DNA from: Erythrobacter sp.
GTDB taxonomy: Bacteria > Pseudomonadota > Alphaproteobacteria > Sphingomonadales > Sphingomonadaceae
Reading direction: 5' to 3'
DNA length: 64,000 nucleotides
Assembly (NCBI RefSeq): GCF_035194505.1
Contig: NZ_CP136573.1
Span: 2,982,048-3,046,047 of the forward strand
Shown here one piece after another: positions 52,477 to 60,922 of the stretch; the stretch's first letter is position 1, and every line of letters starts with the position of its first letter. The notes below the pieces were generated by a model. That model ran no database searches. It had not been told where the DNA came from and saw only the letters and a list, made by a program, of their open reading frames with translations. The translations under genes and the position numbers were made by a program.

Positions 52477-52513
52477 AAAAAGGCCGGCAGGAGCGATCCT
52501 GCCGGCCTTTTTT
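52477..52513. terminator. Strong bidirectional rho-independent terminator
   Basis: AAAAAGGCCGGCAGGA, loop GCGA, TCCTGCCGGCCTTTTTT: an 11-bp GC-rich core flanked by A- and T-runs, so it can stop both the receptor transcript and the convergent peptidase transcript. Confidence 0.93.
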
Positions 52514-52530
52514 GTTGCGCGTGCGGGGGG

Positions 52531-55404
52531 CTATTTCGTTTCCGGCACCACCGAGACCTGCACCGCGCCGCCCGGAGCGAGCCATTTGGCGGCGGTCGCC
52601 TGAAGCTCTTCGGGCGTGATCGCGCGGATCAGATCGGGCGAGGCGAACCAGCGGTCGATCCGCGCCGGATCGCTCTGGGCTCTGGCGGCGAGGCCCATCC
52701 AGCCGCCCAGATCCTTCAGGGCATTGTCATAGTCCTCGAGCAGCGGGCGCCGCGCGCGTTCGATCATGTCGGCTGACGGCGGGGCATCGCGCAGGGCAGC
52801 GACCACCGCCTCGACCGCCGCGCGCGCCTTGTCGGCCTGTGCGACATCGACCGAGACCGAGAGCGTGAAGGTGCCGAAATCGCGGTAGATGCGGCTGTTG
52901 GAGGCTCCGGCCGAGGGCGAATAGGCCTGCCCCAGCTCCTCGCGCAGCTTTTCGGTCAGCGCGATGCGGGCAACCCGGGCGAGCAGACCCAATCGCAGGG
53001 TCTGGGCGAGATCGCTGTCGTCGGTGGTGGGCCAGGTCCATTGCAGCTGCGCCTGATCGGCCTCGCCCTTGTGGGTGATGGTGCGCGGGGCCCGGGTGGC
53101 GGTGAAGGGGCGGGTGCGCGCCTCCTCGCGCGGCAGGAATTCGGCCTCGCGCTGAGGCAGCGCGCCGAGCGTAGCCGCCACGGCGTCAATCGCGGCCTGT
53201 TCGTCGAAATCGCCCACCAGCGCCAGCTCGATCGCGCCCTTGGCGAGCCGGTCGCCGATGGCATCGCGCAAGGACGCATAGTTCAGCGCGAGGAAGGCTT
53301 CCTTGGGCTGGAGCGTGAAGCGAGGATCATTGTCCGACAGGATGCCGCCCAGCGCCGATCCCAGCGCACGGCCGGGGGTGGAATCGAGCGTGGCGAAGTA
53401 ATTGTCGAGCCCCTTGCGGAACCGCTCCTCGCCTTCGGGGCGATAGCCCGGATCGGTGAGGGTCGCAGCGAGCACCTGCATCTGGAGGGCGAGATCGCGC
53501 TTGGTGATATTGCCCGAGGTGGTGAAGGCATCCGCCGCGCTGGCGATGCCGAAGCCGACCGAGCGGCCCGCGAGCACGCTCGAAAGCTCGTCGCGGCTGT
53601 GCTTGCCGAGCCCGCCCAATGCGAGCGAATCGACCAGCGCCACGCGCATCGGCGCTTCGCTGGTGTTCATCAGATCGCCCCCGTCCACCGCGAGGGTGAA
53701 GGCAATGCGGTCCTCGCGCAGGGTGGTCTGTTTGAGGGTCAGGCGCACGCCGTTGGCAAAGCGGATCTGGCGCAGGCCAAGGCGCGGTTCGGTGGTGTCC
53801 GAGACAATTGTGCCGGGCGCGCCGAAGTCCTGATAGGCAAAGGCCAGCGGGCCGCTGTCGGCAGGCGCGGCGATGGGCAGGGCCATGGCTTCGGCATAGG
53901 CGCTGCGCAGGGCCGCCTCGCCGCCCGCAGGCGCGGTGCGGCCGGTGAAGCGGATCAGCGGATCATCCAATGGCACGGCATCGGCCTTGACTGCGTTCCA
54001 CACGGCTTGCGGCGTGAGCGTGGGGGCAATCCGCTCGAACTCGGCGAGCTGCCATTGCGGGGTGGTGGGCACCCGCTCGTCGCTGGCGAGCGCGAGGGCT
54101 GCGCCCATGAAGGCGGAATGGCTGCGGGTCTCGGCTGCCTTGGCCGCGTCCTCATATCCGCTGCGCAGATTGGCGAGCTGTTCGTCGAGTTCCGCGCGGG
54201 TGAAGCCATAGGTCAGCGCCTCGTTGACGCTGCGGACGGCGGCGAGCACGCCCTTCTTCCATTCGCCATCGGCGCTATCGACGCTGATACTGGTGACCTG
54301 CGCATCCTCGAAGATGTCGCCCGTGCCGAAGCTCGCGCTGCGGAACGGCGCATCGCTGCCGATGGCAAGCCGCACGAGGCGGCGGTTGATGATGCCATAG
54401 CCGATCCGGCGGATGAGCGAGGCCTCGCGGTTGGCGATGGTGTCGGGCTCGTCGCGCCACGGGGCGAAGCGATTGATGGTGACGCTCTCGGACAGGGCCG
54501 GATCGAGATAGATGTCGGTGCGGCCCTTGGCGCCTGTGTCGATCGGCCCGGCGACCGGCTTGGTGGGCGCAGGCGCTGCGGCCCAATCGGCAAAGCGCGC
54601 GTTGATCGCTGCCTCGACGGTCTCGACCGGGATGTCGCCCACGACAACGACGGTGGTGTTGGCCGGCACATAGGTGCGGCTGTAGAGCCCGCGGATGCGA
54701 TCCGCCCCGGCGTTCTCCAGCACCTCCAGCGTGCCGATCGGCAGGCGGCTGGCATAGCGCGCCTCGGGGGCGAGGAAGGCGACATTGTCCTCGTAATTGC
54801 GCTGCTGGTAGCCCGCGCGGTCACGCCTTTCGGCCAGGATCACGCCGCGCTCGCGCGCAACGGCGTCCTGCGAGATCGTCAACTCGCTCGCGGTTTCGCG
54901 CATCAGCATCAGCGCGGTGCCCAGCAGGGCCTCGTTGTTGCGCGGCAGGTTGAGCATGTAGGTGATCGCCTCGAAGCCGGTCGAGGCGTTGGTATCCGCC
55001 CCGAAGGCCAGCCCCTCGCGTTCGAGCAGCTTCACCATCTCGCCCTCGGGAATCCCCTTCGATCCGTTGAAGGCCATGTGTTCGAGAAAGTGCGAGAGGC
55101 CGCGCTCGTCATCGTTTTCCGCAAGGCTCCCGGAATCGATCCGCATCCGCACCATCGCCGTGCCCTGCGGGGTGGCGTTGCGGCGGATGATGTAGCGCAT
55201 TCCGTTGGCGAGCCGCCCGTAGACGTAGGATTGATCCGCCGGGACATCGCTCTTCTCGAAGGCCCAGACCGGCGCGGGCGCGGCTTCGGCGCTGCCTGTC
55301 GCAGCCGCAGGGGCCGCCTCCTGCGCGGCAAGCGCGGTGGTGAGCGCCAGCGGCGAGAGGGCGAGCAGGAGCCCGGCAGAGAGCGCGCGGAAATGGGGCA
55401 TCAT
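52531..55404 (-). CDS. M16 (pitrilysin-family) zinc metallopeptidase, exported
   Basis: A 957-residue two-half peptidase. The signal peptide ends near TTALAAQE. The inverted zinc motif HFLEH in GLSHFLEHMAFNGS plus the downstream glutamate region (ELTISQDAVARERGVILAE) marks the active N-terminal half. The C-terminal half (FTLAVDGGDLMNTSEAPMRVALVDSL, then ADQAQLQWTWPTTDD and EKLREELGQAYSP) is the inactive partner half, which also binds substrate. It probably degrades peptides in the periplasm. It precedes the DUF3857 gene's 3' end by 89 bp on the same strand, so the two may form a unit. Confidence 0.9.
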   Translation of the reverse strand: MMPHFRALSAGLLLALSPLALTTALAAQEAAPAAATGSAEAAPAPVWAFEKSDVPADQSYVYGRLANGMRYIIRRNATPQGTAMVRMRIDSGSLAENDDERGLSHFLEHMAFNGSKGIPEGEMVKLLEREGLAFGADTNASTGFEAITYMLNLPRNNEALLGTALMLMRETASELTISQDAVARERGVILAERRDRAGYQQRNYEDNVAFLAPEARYASRLPIGTLEVLENAGADRIRGLYSRTYVPANTTVVVVGDIPVETVEAAINARFADWAAAPAPTKPVAGPIDTGAKGRTDIYLDPALSESVTINRFAPWRDEPDTIANREASLIRRIGYGIINRRLVRLAIGSDAPFRSASFGTGDIFEDAQVTSISVDSADGEWKKGVLAAVRSVNEALTYGFTRAELDEQLANLRSGYEDAAKAAETRSHSAFMGAALALASDERVPTTPQWQLAEFERIAPTLTPQAVWNAVKADAVPLDDPLIRFTGRTAPAGGEAALRSAYAEAMALPIAAPADSGPLAFAYQDFGAPGTIVSDTTEPRLGLRQIRFANGVRLTLKQTTLREDRIAFTLAVDGGDLMNTSEAPMRVALVDSLALGGLGKHSRDELSSVLAGRSVGFGIASAADAFTTSGNITKRDLALQMQVLAATLTDPGYRPEGEERFRKGLDNYFATLDSTPGRALGSALGGILSDNDPRFTLQPKEAFLALNYASLRDAIGDRLAKGAIELALVGDFDEQAAIDAVAATLGALPQREAEFLPREEARTRPFTATRAPRTITHKGEADQAQLQWTWPTTDDSDLAQTLRLGLLARVARIALTEKLREELGQAYSPSAGASNSRIYRDFGTFTLSVSVDVAQADKARAAVEAVVAALRDAPPSADMIERARRPLLEDYDNALKDLGGWMGLAARAQSDPARIDRWFASPDLIRAITPEELQATAAKWLAPGGAVQVSVVPETK

Positions 55405-55493
55405 GGCAGGCAGGGTATCCCGTAAAGAGGGTTTCGGACGCGGCAGACTAGCGCAATGCCGCAAGCTGTCAGCCCCGCATTGCGACAAAGCTG

Positions 55494-57554
55494 TCAGCGC
55501 TTGGGGAGAGGGGCGATGACGTCGGCCGGCAGGCACGGCGGATTGGCGGCGGCCCAGTCGATCTCCGCTACCGCCGGCACCGGTTTCAGCCCGCCCCACG
55601 GCTCGCCCATTTCGCCCGGACTGTAGGACAGGATCGCCATCGAGTTGTCGAAATCACCAAGCCGGGCATTGTCGCGCTCGGCCTTTTCCGGCGGGATCTC
55701 CAGCTGCTCCACCCGGTTCCCGCGCACAAGGCGCAGCGTCCGGTCGTCCTTGCGCAGCTCCATCATGCGATAATAGGTCTCGCCATAGAGCATGGTATCG
55801 AACACGGAGTTGAAGCCCCAATCGGCCACTTCGGTGCCCTGCGGCAGGCGCACCGTGGTGACGTGGCAGGTGTAATCGGGGGCCTGATAGAAGGGGATCG
55901 CGCCCGCGCCGGTTTCGCTGCGCTGGCGCCGGCCGGGCGGATTGAAGCCGCCGCCGGGCAGGCGGTAATAGCGCCCCTGCGCGCCTTCCTTTTCCCATTC
56001 CACCGGCCCTGTGCCGGTGATGGTGAGGATCGCCGCCTGGGTCGCGCGGTCATAGCGATATTTGACCGTGTCGATCCGGTCCCATGTCGATGAGCCGGTC
56101 AGCTGGCTCTTGAACGCCGTTTCCAGCTGGGCCGCGCTGACCGAGGAGAATTGCAGGTGCTGCCCCAGCCCCTCGGCCCCGCGCCGCACCGTGGTGAGGC
56201 TGATCGTGGCGGGCGTATCGAAGCCGGCGCTGGCGTCGATATCGAACAGCTCCATCACCTGCGGCAGGGCAAAGGGCTTGTCCGCCAGCCGTTCGAGTGC
56301 GGTGCCCTTGGCCGACAGCGGCAGCACCCATTGATAGGGCAGGAACGGCTCAGCCCGCGCTTCGATCACATCGGGCAGGGTCCCGTCGAGCCACAGCGTC
56401 TTGCCGCCCACCTTGGCGCGCACCAGCACGTGATCGAACATGCCCGGGTTGGCGAGCCGCTGGTCGAGCCCGTCGGTCGAGGCGGAATTGTTGACCAGCA
56501 CAGCTTCGGCCGGGATGCCGAGTTCCGCCAGCAGCGCCAGCAGCATCACGGTCTTGCCCTTGCAGTCGCCGTAGCGCCGCTCCCATGTTTCGTCGGCACT
56601 GGCGGGCGTGAAATTGCCGCCGTTCAGCCCGACATAGACGTAGCGCACCTGCTGCTGCACCAGTTCGAGCGCGGCCTGCGCCTGCTTGACCGGATCGGGC
56701 GTGGAAGCGCGAATGGCCGCGGCTTCCTCGCGCAGCGGCGAATTGGGGGCGAGGGTGGATGCTGCGGCAAACAGGGTGTGGAACCGGCGCGAGACCGCCT
56801 GCCAGTCGGCAAAGTCCGAAAACTCGACGATCCGCGCCCATTCATAGCGCGGCGGGGCATCGCGCGGCGGGGTGAGCGGGGCGGGGTTGTCGACCGTGAT
56901 GACGATGCGATTGGGCTCGCGCTTGACCAGCGGCGCCAGATCGGGGGTGATGAGGGTGCGCGGCGCCTGCCCGTCCTCCCACGACAGATCGAGCTTGTAG
57001 CGTCCGGGCGGCGGGCTTGGCCCCATGAACAGGAGCCCGTGGCTCGCCTCGCGCAGGGTCGCATCGTGCAAGGGGACGGAGTATTCGACCTCCAGATCAT
57101 CGCCCACGCGCAGATCCGGCACGCGCAGCACCGCGGTGAGCATCCCGTCGAGCATCGCGGCTTCGAGCTGGTCTTCGCGGCGCAGGATTTCAAAGCCGGC
57201 CTTGGCGAGCACGTCGATCATCTGACCGCGGCGGTGGATCACCACCTTGTGCACCCGCGCCTCGCCCGCAGCCGGGTTCCAGCCGATCGCGATATTGCCG
57301 ATTTCGAGCGCTTGCGGCTGGAGCACGCGGATCATCTGGCTGCTGAAAAGCTCGTGCCCGGTCGCAGTGAGGCGAACGAAGCTCGCCTGCCGCCGCAGGA
57401 AGGTTGTCCCTTGCGTATCGGGCGGCACGTCGAGCGGCTCGGAGAGGGTCGCCCACGTTGGGGCGGGGGCAACCGCGATGGCCTGCTGGGTCTGTGCCAA
57501 AGCAAGGCCCGACTGGGCCAGAAGCCCTGCCACCACCGCGGATTTCCAATACAT
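55494..57554 (-). CDS. DUF3857/transglutaminase-like exported protein
   Basis: A 686-residue secreted protein. The signal peptide (VVAGLLAQSGLALAQ) is followed by a DUF3857 beta domain (about 45-240), then a transglutaminase-like core (about 270-420) with catalytic Cys in RRYGDCKGKT, His in DHVLVRA and Asp in LWLDGTLPD. A further beta-rich C-terminal domain follows (DUF2569-like). These cysteine transamidase/protease-like proteins act on peptides or surface polymers; substrate unknown. ATG 57554 has GGGGG 7 bp upstream. It lies upstream of the M16 peptidase on the same strand, a plausible proteolytic pair. Confidence 0.86.
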   Translation of the reverse strand: MYWKSAVVAGLLAQSGLALAQTQQAIAVAPAPTWATLSEPLDVPPDTQGTTFLRRQASFVRLTATGHELFSSQMIRVLQPQALEIGNIAIGWNPAAGEARVHKVVIHRRGQMIDVLAKAGFEILRREDQLEAAMLDGMLTAVLRVPDLRVGDDLEVEYSVPLHDATLREASHGLLFMGPSPPPGRYKLDLSWEDGQAPRTLITPDLAPLVKREPNRIVITVDNPAPLTPPRDAPPRYEWARIVEFSDFADWQAVSRRFHTLFAAASTLAPNSPLREEAAAIRASTPDPVKQAQAALELVQQQVRYVYVGLNGGNFTPASADETWERRYGDCKGKTVMLLALLAELGIPAEAVLVNNSASTDGLDQRLANPGMFDHVLVRAKVGGKTLWLDGTLPDVIEARAEPFLPYQWVLPLSAKGTALERLADKPFALPQVMELFDIDASAGFDTPATISLTTVRRGAEGLGQHLQFSSVSAAQLETAFKSQLTGSSTWDRIDTVKYRYDRATQAAILTITGTGPVEWEKEGAQGRYYRLPGGGFNPPGRRQRSETGAGAIPFYQAPDYTCHVTTVRLPQGTEVADWGFNSVFDTMLYGETYYRMMELRKDDRTLRLVRGNRVEQLEIPPEKAERDNARLGDFDNSMAILSYSPGEMGEPWGGLKPVPAVAEIDWAAANPPCLPADVIAPLPKR

Positions 57555-57668
57555 GCAAACGCCCCCATGCTGGTCCGTCGGCAGGGCGGATAATGCCGCA
57601 GCGACAAGGACTTCGGTCAACCTATGCGAGGATCGCGAGGCTGTGAAGGGGGCTAATTCTGTTCGGGA

Positions 57669-58472
57669 TTACTTCTTGAGCGGCGGGGGGCCACGCAGGC
57701 GCGAGCGGGCGTGCGACAGGTCGAACACCTCGCCCGGGCCATTGTCTTCCGCGCCCAGCAGGCCGAGGCGGCGGGCGACTTCGCGGTACGCCTCCTCCTC
57801 GCCGCCCAGATCGCGGCGGAAGCGGTCCTTGTCGAGCTTTTCGCCGGTCGCCATGTCCCACAGGCGGCAGCCATCCGGGCTGATCTCGTCAGCCAGGATT
57901 ACGCGGCTGTAATCGCCATCGTAAAGTCGGCCGAATTCGAGCTTGAAGTCGACGAGGCGGATGTCGATCGCCGCGAACATCCCGCACAGGAAATCATTGA
58001 TGCGGATCGCCATCGAGGACATGTCATGCATCTCCTCGTTGCTGCACCAGTTGAAGCAGGCGATGTGCTCTTCGGCCACCAGCGGATCGCCGAGCGCATC
58101 GTCCTTGTAGTAATATTCGATCAGCGTGTGCGGCAGCGGTTCGCCTTCGGGGATGCCGAGGCGCTTGGAGATGGAACCGGCTGCGACATTGCGCACCACC
58201 ACTTCCAGCGGAATGATCTCGACCTGCCGGATCAGCTGCTCGCGCATGTTGAGGCGGCGGATGAAGTGGGTCGGGATGCCGATATGGCCGAGGCGGGTGA
58301 AGACATGCTCGCTGATGCGATTATTGATCACGCCCTTGCCCGCGATCGTGCCCTTCTTCTCGGCGTTGAAGGCGGTGGCATCATCCTTGAAATACTGGAT
58401 GAGCGTGCCCGGCTCCGGGCCTTCGTAGAGGATCTTGGCCTTGCCTTCGTAGATCTTGGTGCGGCGGGACAT
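57669..58472 (-). CDS. purC: SAICAR synthetase
   Basis: A 267-residue enzyme that ligates aspartate to CAIR in purine synthesis. Seen: RRTKIYEGKAKILYEG at the start, FKDDATAFNAEKKGTI, ISEHVFTRLGHIGIPTHF, LEVVVRNVAAGSISKRLG and LADEISPDGCRLWD. In many alphaproteobacteria purC directly precedes purS-purQ; here the three genes are 7.7 kb apart with all on the minus strand. ATG 58472 has AAAGGGAAAG upstream; an ORF extension to 58556 overlaps tRNA-Phe and is not coding. Confidence 0.95.
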   Translation of the reverse strand: MSRRTKIYEGKAKILYEGPEPGTLIQYFKDDATAFNAEKKGTIAGKGVINNRISEHVFTRLGHIGIPTHFIRRLNMREQLIRQVEIIPLEVVVRNVAAGSISKRLGIPEGEPLPHTLIEYYYKDDALGDPLVAEEHIACFNWCSNEEMHDMSSMAIRINDFLCGMFAAIDIRLVDFKLEFGRLYDGDYSRVILADEISPDGCRLWDMATGEKLDKDRFRRDLGGEEEAYREVARRLGLLGAEDNGPGEVFDLSHARSRLRGPPPLKK

Positions 58473-58511
58473 CGGCACTTTCCCTTTGGGCGGTTGGCCC
58501 TTTTCAGCGAA

Positions 58512-58586
58512 TGGTGCCCGAGGGCGGATTTGAACCACCGACACGCGGATTTTCAATCCGCTGCTCTACCCCTGAGCTACTCGGGC
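58512..58586 (-). tRNA. tRNA-Phe (anticodon GAA)
   Basis: The reverse strand folds as a full cloverleaf. The acceptor is GCCCGAG/CTCGGGC with discriminator A and encoded CCA. The D arm contains AGCTCAGGGGTAGAGC. The anticodon stem GCGGA/TCCGC closes loop TTGAAAA, giving anticodon GAA. The T arm GGTGG-TTCAAAT-CCGCC includes one G-T pair. Lies between yacG and purC, all on the minus strand. Confidence 0.95.
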
Positions 58587-58716
58587 ATTCGCTGCGAGCG
58601 ACGGGATGAAGCCTTGCGGCTGCCCCGGCGAGCAAATGAGAGCGGCCCTATGGCGAAGGCGGCGGGGGTTGGCAAGGGGGATTTGTGGAAAGCGCGAGAG
58701 GAATATTGCGCTGCGC

Positions 58717-58899
58717 TCAATCCTGCTCGCGCCAATCCTCGCGGGCGAGTTCCTCGGGATCGGCGGGAGGGCCGGGAACCGCATAGGAATCGGAGAACCA
58801 GCGCGCCAGATCGCGATCCTTGCAGCGCTGCGAGCAGAAGGGGGTGAAGGCCTCGCTGCGGGCCTTGCGGCAAATGGGGCAGGTGCGGGATTTTGTCAT
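58717..58899 (-). CDS. yacG: YacG-type zinc finger DNA gyrase inhibitor
   Basis: A 60-residue protein with a C4 zinc site: CPICRKARSEAFTPFCSQRC (C-x2-C...C-x3-C), followed by RDLARWFSDSYAVPG and an acidic C-terminal tail. E. coli YacG binds GyrB and blocks its DNA binding. ATG 58899 overlaps the RNase gene stop by 4 bp, so it is the last protein gene of the infA-maf-RNase-yacG run, followed by tRNA-Phe. Confidence 0.9.
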   Translation of the reverse strand: MTKSRTCPICRKARSEAFTPFCSQRCKDRDLARWFSDSYAVPGPPADPEELAREDWREQD

Positions 58900-59846
58900 G
58901 CCGCCACGATCTGCGCGCTCGGCGCTTCGAGTGCAAGGCCGGGATCGCTCTCCACGCGCACCTCGCGGCCCGTGCGGCGGGTGAGCTCGGCGAGCCATTC
59001 GGGCTTCAATTTGGCTTTCAGCGCCGGATGCACCCGCAATTCGAGCACCGGGCCGTGGCCTTGCGCCTGTTCGGCCACCCGCAGGGCATGGCGCGCGCAC
59101 ATTCCGGTGCGCGAAGTCGCGAATCGGTGCAGCAGAGAGGGGCCTTCGAGCCGCGCGACCAGCTGGACGAAGCCGAAGCCGTTCATCGCGGTGCGTTCAT
59201 GCGGCCAGTCGGCCAGCTCCACGTCGAGCGCGGCGTCCACCGCCTTGCGCTCGGCCTTGTCCTGAATGGTCGGGAAGTCGATGCCGATATTGCCGCCGAT
59301 ATCGAACCAGCGCAGCGCCTGTCCGATGGCGGGGATGGCGGCCAGCGCCAGATCGCGGGGGCTGCCGTTGCCGTCGATGTCGATCACCGTCATCGCAGGC
59401 GTGGTGCTGACAAGGATGCTGCCGCCCGCAAAGGCGATCTCGCCCGCGCTGGCGGCGTGCCACACCTCGTCCCACAGCCCGGCGGGAAAGCGGTGCAGGG
59501 TTTGGCCTTCGGGGAAGGCGGAGACCGGCGCATCGCTGCCCGCCACCCGCGCCTGCGCACGCTTCAGCCGCCCGCGTTCGGCAATGGGTGCGCGGGTGAT
59601 CACGCAGTCGAGCTGCTGGCCCTCGGTCACATTGGCGGGCAGGTGATCGACCAGCGCCTCTGCGCCATTGTCCAGCCGCACAATCCCGCGACGTTTGCCC
59701 GCAAGTTTGGTGACAAGCTGGCCCGAGACCCGCGCCCCGACGACCAGTTCACCCGGCCATTGGATGCGGGCGGCGAGCACATTGTCGCCTTCGACCAGCA
59801 ACGCGCGGGTCTCGCCGATGCCGTGCTCGATCAGCCACTCAGCCAA
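58896..59846 (-). CDS. Compact ribonuclease E/G family protein without zinc link
   Basis: A 316-residue protein resembling the N-terminal catalytic part of RNase E/G. A beta-barrel S1-like region (about 35-85) precedes the catalytic core, where the two metal-ligand aspartates are seen in VIDIDGNG and NIGIDFPT. AMNGFGFVQLVARLEGPSLLHRF replaces the RNase E DNase-I-like helix region. RNase E and G are 490 residues or longer and need a CPxCxG zinc link for dimer-of-dimer assembly; no such cysteines occur here. It overlaps maf by 8 bp and yacG by 4 bp. Confidence 0.83.
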   Translation of the reverse strand: MAEWLIEHGIGETRALLVEGDNVLAARIQWPGELVVGARVSGQLVTKLAGKRRGIVRLDNGAEALVDHLPANVTEGQQLDCVITRAPIAERGRLKRAQARVAGSDAPVSAFPEGQTLHRFPAGLWDEVWHAASAGEIAFAGGSILVSTTPAMTVIDIDGNGSPRDLALAAIPAIGQALRWFDIGGNIGIDFPTIQDKAERKAVDAALDVELADWPHERTAMNGFGFVQLVARLEGPSLLHRFATSRTGMCARHALRVAEQAQGHGPVLELRVHPALKAKLKPEWLAELTRRTGREVRVESDPGLALEAPSAQIVAA

Positions 59847-60411
59847 TGGAGAAACCCGCTCCCTTGAGCAGCGCGCGGGTGTGATAGAGCGGCAGGCCCA
59901 TCACGCCCGAATGGCTGCCCCTGATCCACGCGATGAGGCCTTCCGCAGGGCCCTGAATGGCATAGCCGCCGGCCTTGCCCTGCCATTCGCCGCCAGCGAG
60001 ATAGGCGGCGATTTCCTCTGGCGAGAGGCGCTTGAAGCACACCACGGTTTCATCGAGCCGCTCGCGCAAACTGCCGTCGGGCGCGCGCAGGACGACGCTG
60101 GAGAGCACCTGATGCCGCCGCCCGCTCATCAGTTCGAGACAGGCGCGCGCTTCATCCTCTGTCTCGGTCTTGGGCAGGATCCGGCGGCCGACCGCGACCA
60201 CGGTATCGCCCGCCAGCACGAAGCCGGGCGCCTCCACCGCAGACGCCTTCTCGCGGCCCATGCGAAGGGCATAGGCGCGGGGCAGTTCGCCCTTGAGCGG
60301 GGTCTCGTCGATATCGGCTGGCACCACGGCATCAGGGGCAAGACCCAGCCGCGCGAGCAATTCGCGCCGCCGGGGCGAGGCTGATGCCAAGGTTAGATGG
60401 TGAGAGCCCAT
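59839..60411 (-). CDS. maf: Maf-family nucleotide pyrophosphatase
   Basis: A 190-residue protein with the Maf core: LASASPRRRELLARLG at the N-terminus, VLAGDTVVAVGRRILPKTETEDEA in the middle, SGRRHQVLSSVVL, and the C-terminal GGYAIQGPAEGLIAWIRGSHSGVMGLPLY. Members hydrolyse dTTP/UTP or modified bases to monophosphates and can arrest cell division. It follows infA by 18 bp. Confidence 0.92.
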   Translation of the reverse strand: MGSHHLTLASASPRRRELLARLGLAPDAVVPADIDETPLKGELPRAYALRMGREKASAVEAPGFVLAGDTVVAVGRRILPKTETEDEARACLELMSGRRHQVLSSVVLRAPDGSLRERLDETVVCFKRLSPEEIAAYLAGGEWQGKAGGYAIQGPAEGLIAWIRGSHSGVMGLPLYHTRALLKGAGFSIG

Positions 60412-60429
60412 GTGGTGGGCCCGTGGCCC

Positions 60430-60675
60430 TTATTGCGGGCCGGGGCCGCCGCGACCCGGCATGAAGCGATAGGTGATGCGCGCCTTGGTGAGATCGTAAG
60501 GGGTCAGCTCGCACAGCACCTCGTCACCCACCAGCACGCGGATGCGGTTCTTGCGCATCTTGCCTGCGGTGTGGCCGAGCACTTCATGGCCGTTTTCAAG
60601 CTCCACCCGGAACATCGCATTGGGCAGCAATTCAACCACGCGCCCGCGCATTTCGAGGAGTTCTTCCTTGGCCAT
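60430..60675 (-). CDS. infA: Translation initiation factor IF-1
   Basis: An 81-residue OB-fold factor that binds the 30S A site during initiation: MAKEELLEMRGRVVELLPN, VELENGHEVLGHTAGKMRKNRIRVLVGDEV and ELTPYDLTKARITYRF are all conserved. The C-terminus continues nine residues past the usual 72 with a Gly/Pro-rich tail (GRGGPGP). It heads the infA-maf-RNase-yacG run. The 60676-60922 spacer holds a GATTC site near 60804 and no gene I can support. Confidence 0.95.
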   Translation of the reverse strand: MAKEELLEMRGRVVELLPNAMFRVELENGHEVLGHTAGKMRKNRIRVLVGDEVLCELTPYDLTKARITYRFMPGRGGPGPQ

Positions 60676-60922
60676 GAAATTCCTTTGTGTGTGCAGTGTG
60701 TCTATGACGCGGCGCACAATACGCCGGTCGAAATTCAAGCGCGCTTTAGCGATGCGGGAACCAAAAGGGAAGGCTCCAGCTTTAAGGGCCGCGCGATGTC
60801 TGATTCGGGGCCTGATTTCGGGCGACATATGCAGGGTTTGCGGACGCACCGCGTTCCTGCCCCGAACACCCGGGACCGGTAATAGCCGGCCCGAGACGAT
60901 TTTTATGATTTGAAGGGACACC

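Noticed and set aside
58473..58556. N-terminal extension of purC (28 residues)
   Set aside because: It overlaps the tRNA-Phe gene and has no homology; the ATG at 58472 has a clear ribosome site.
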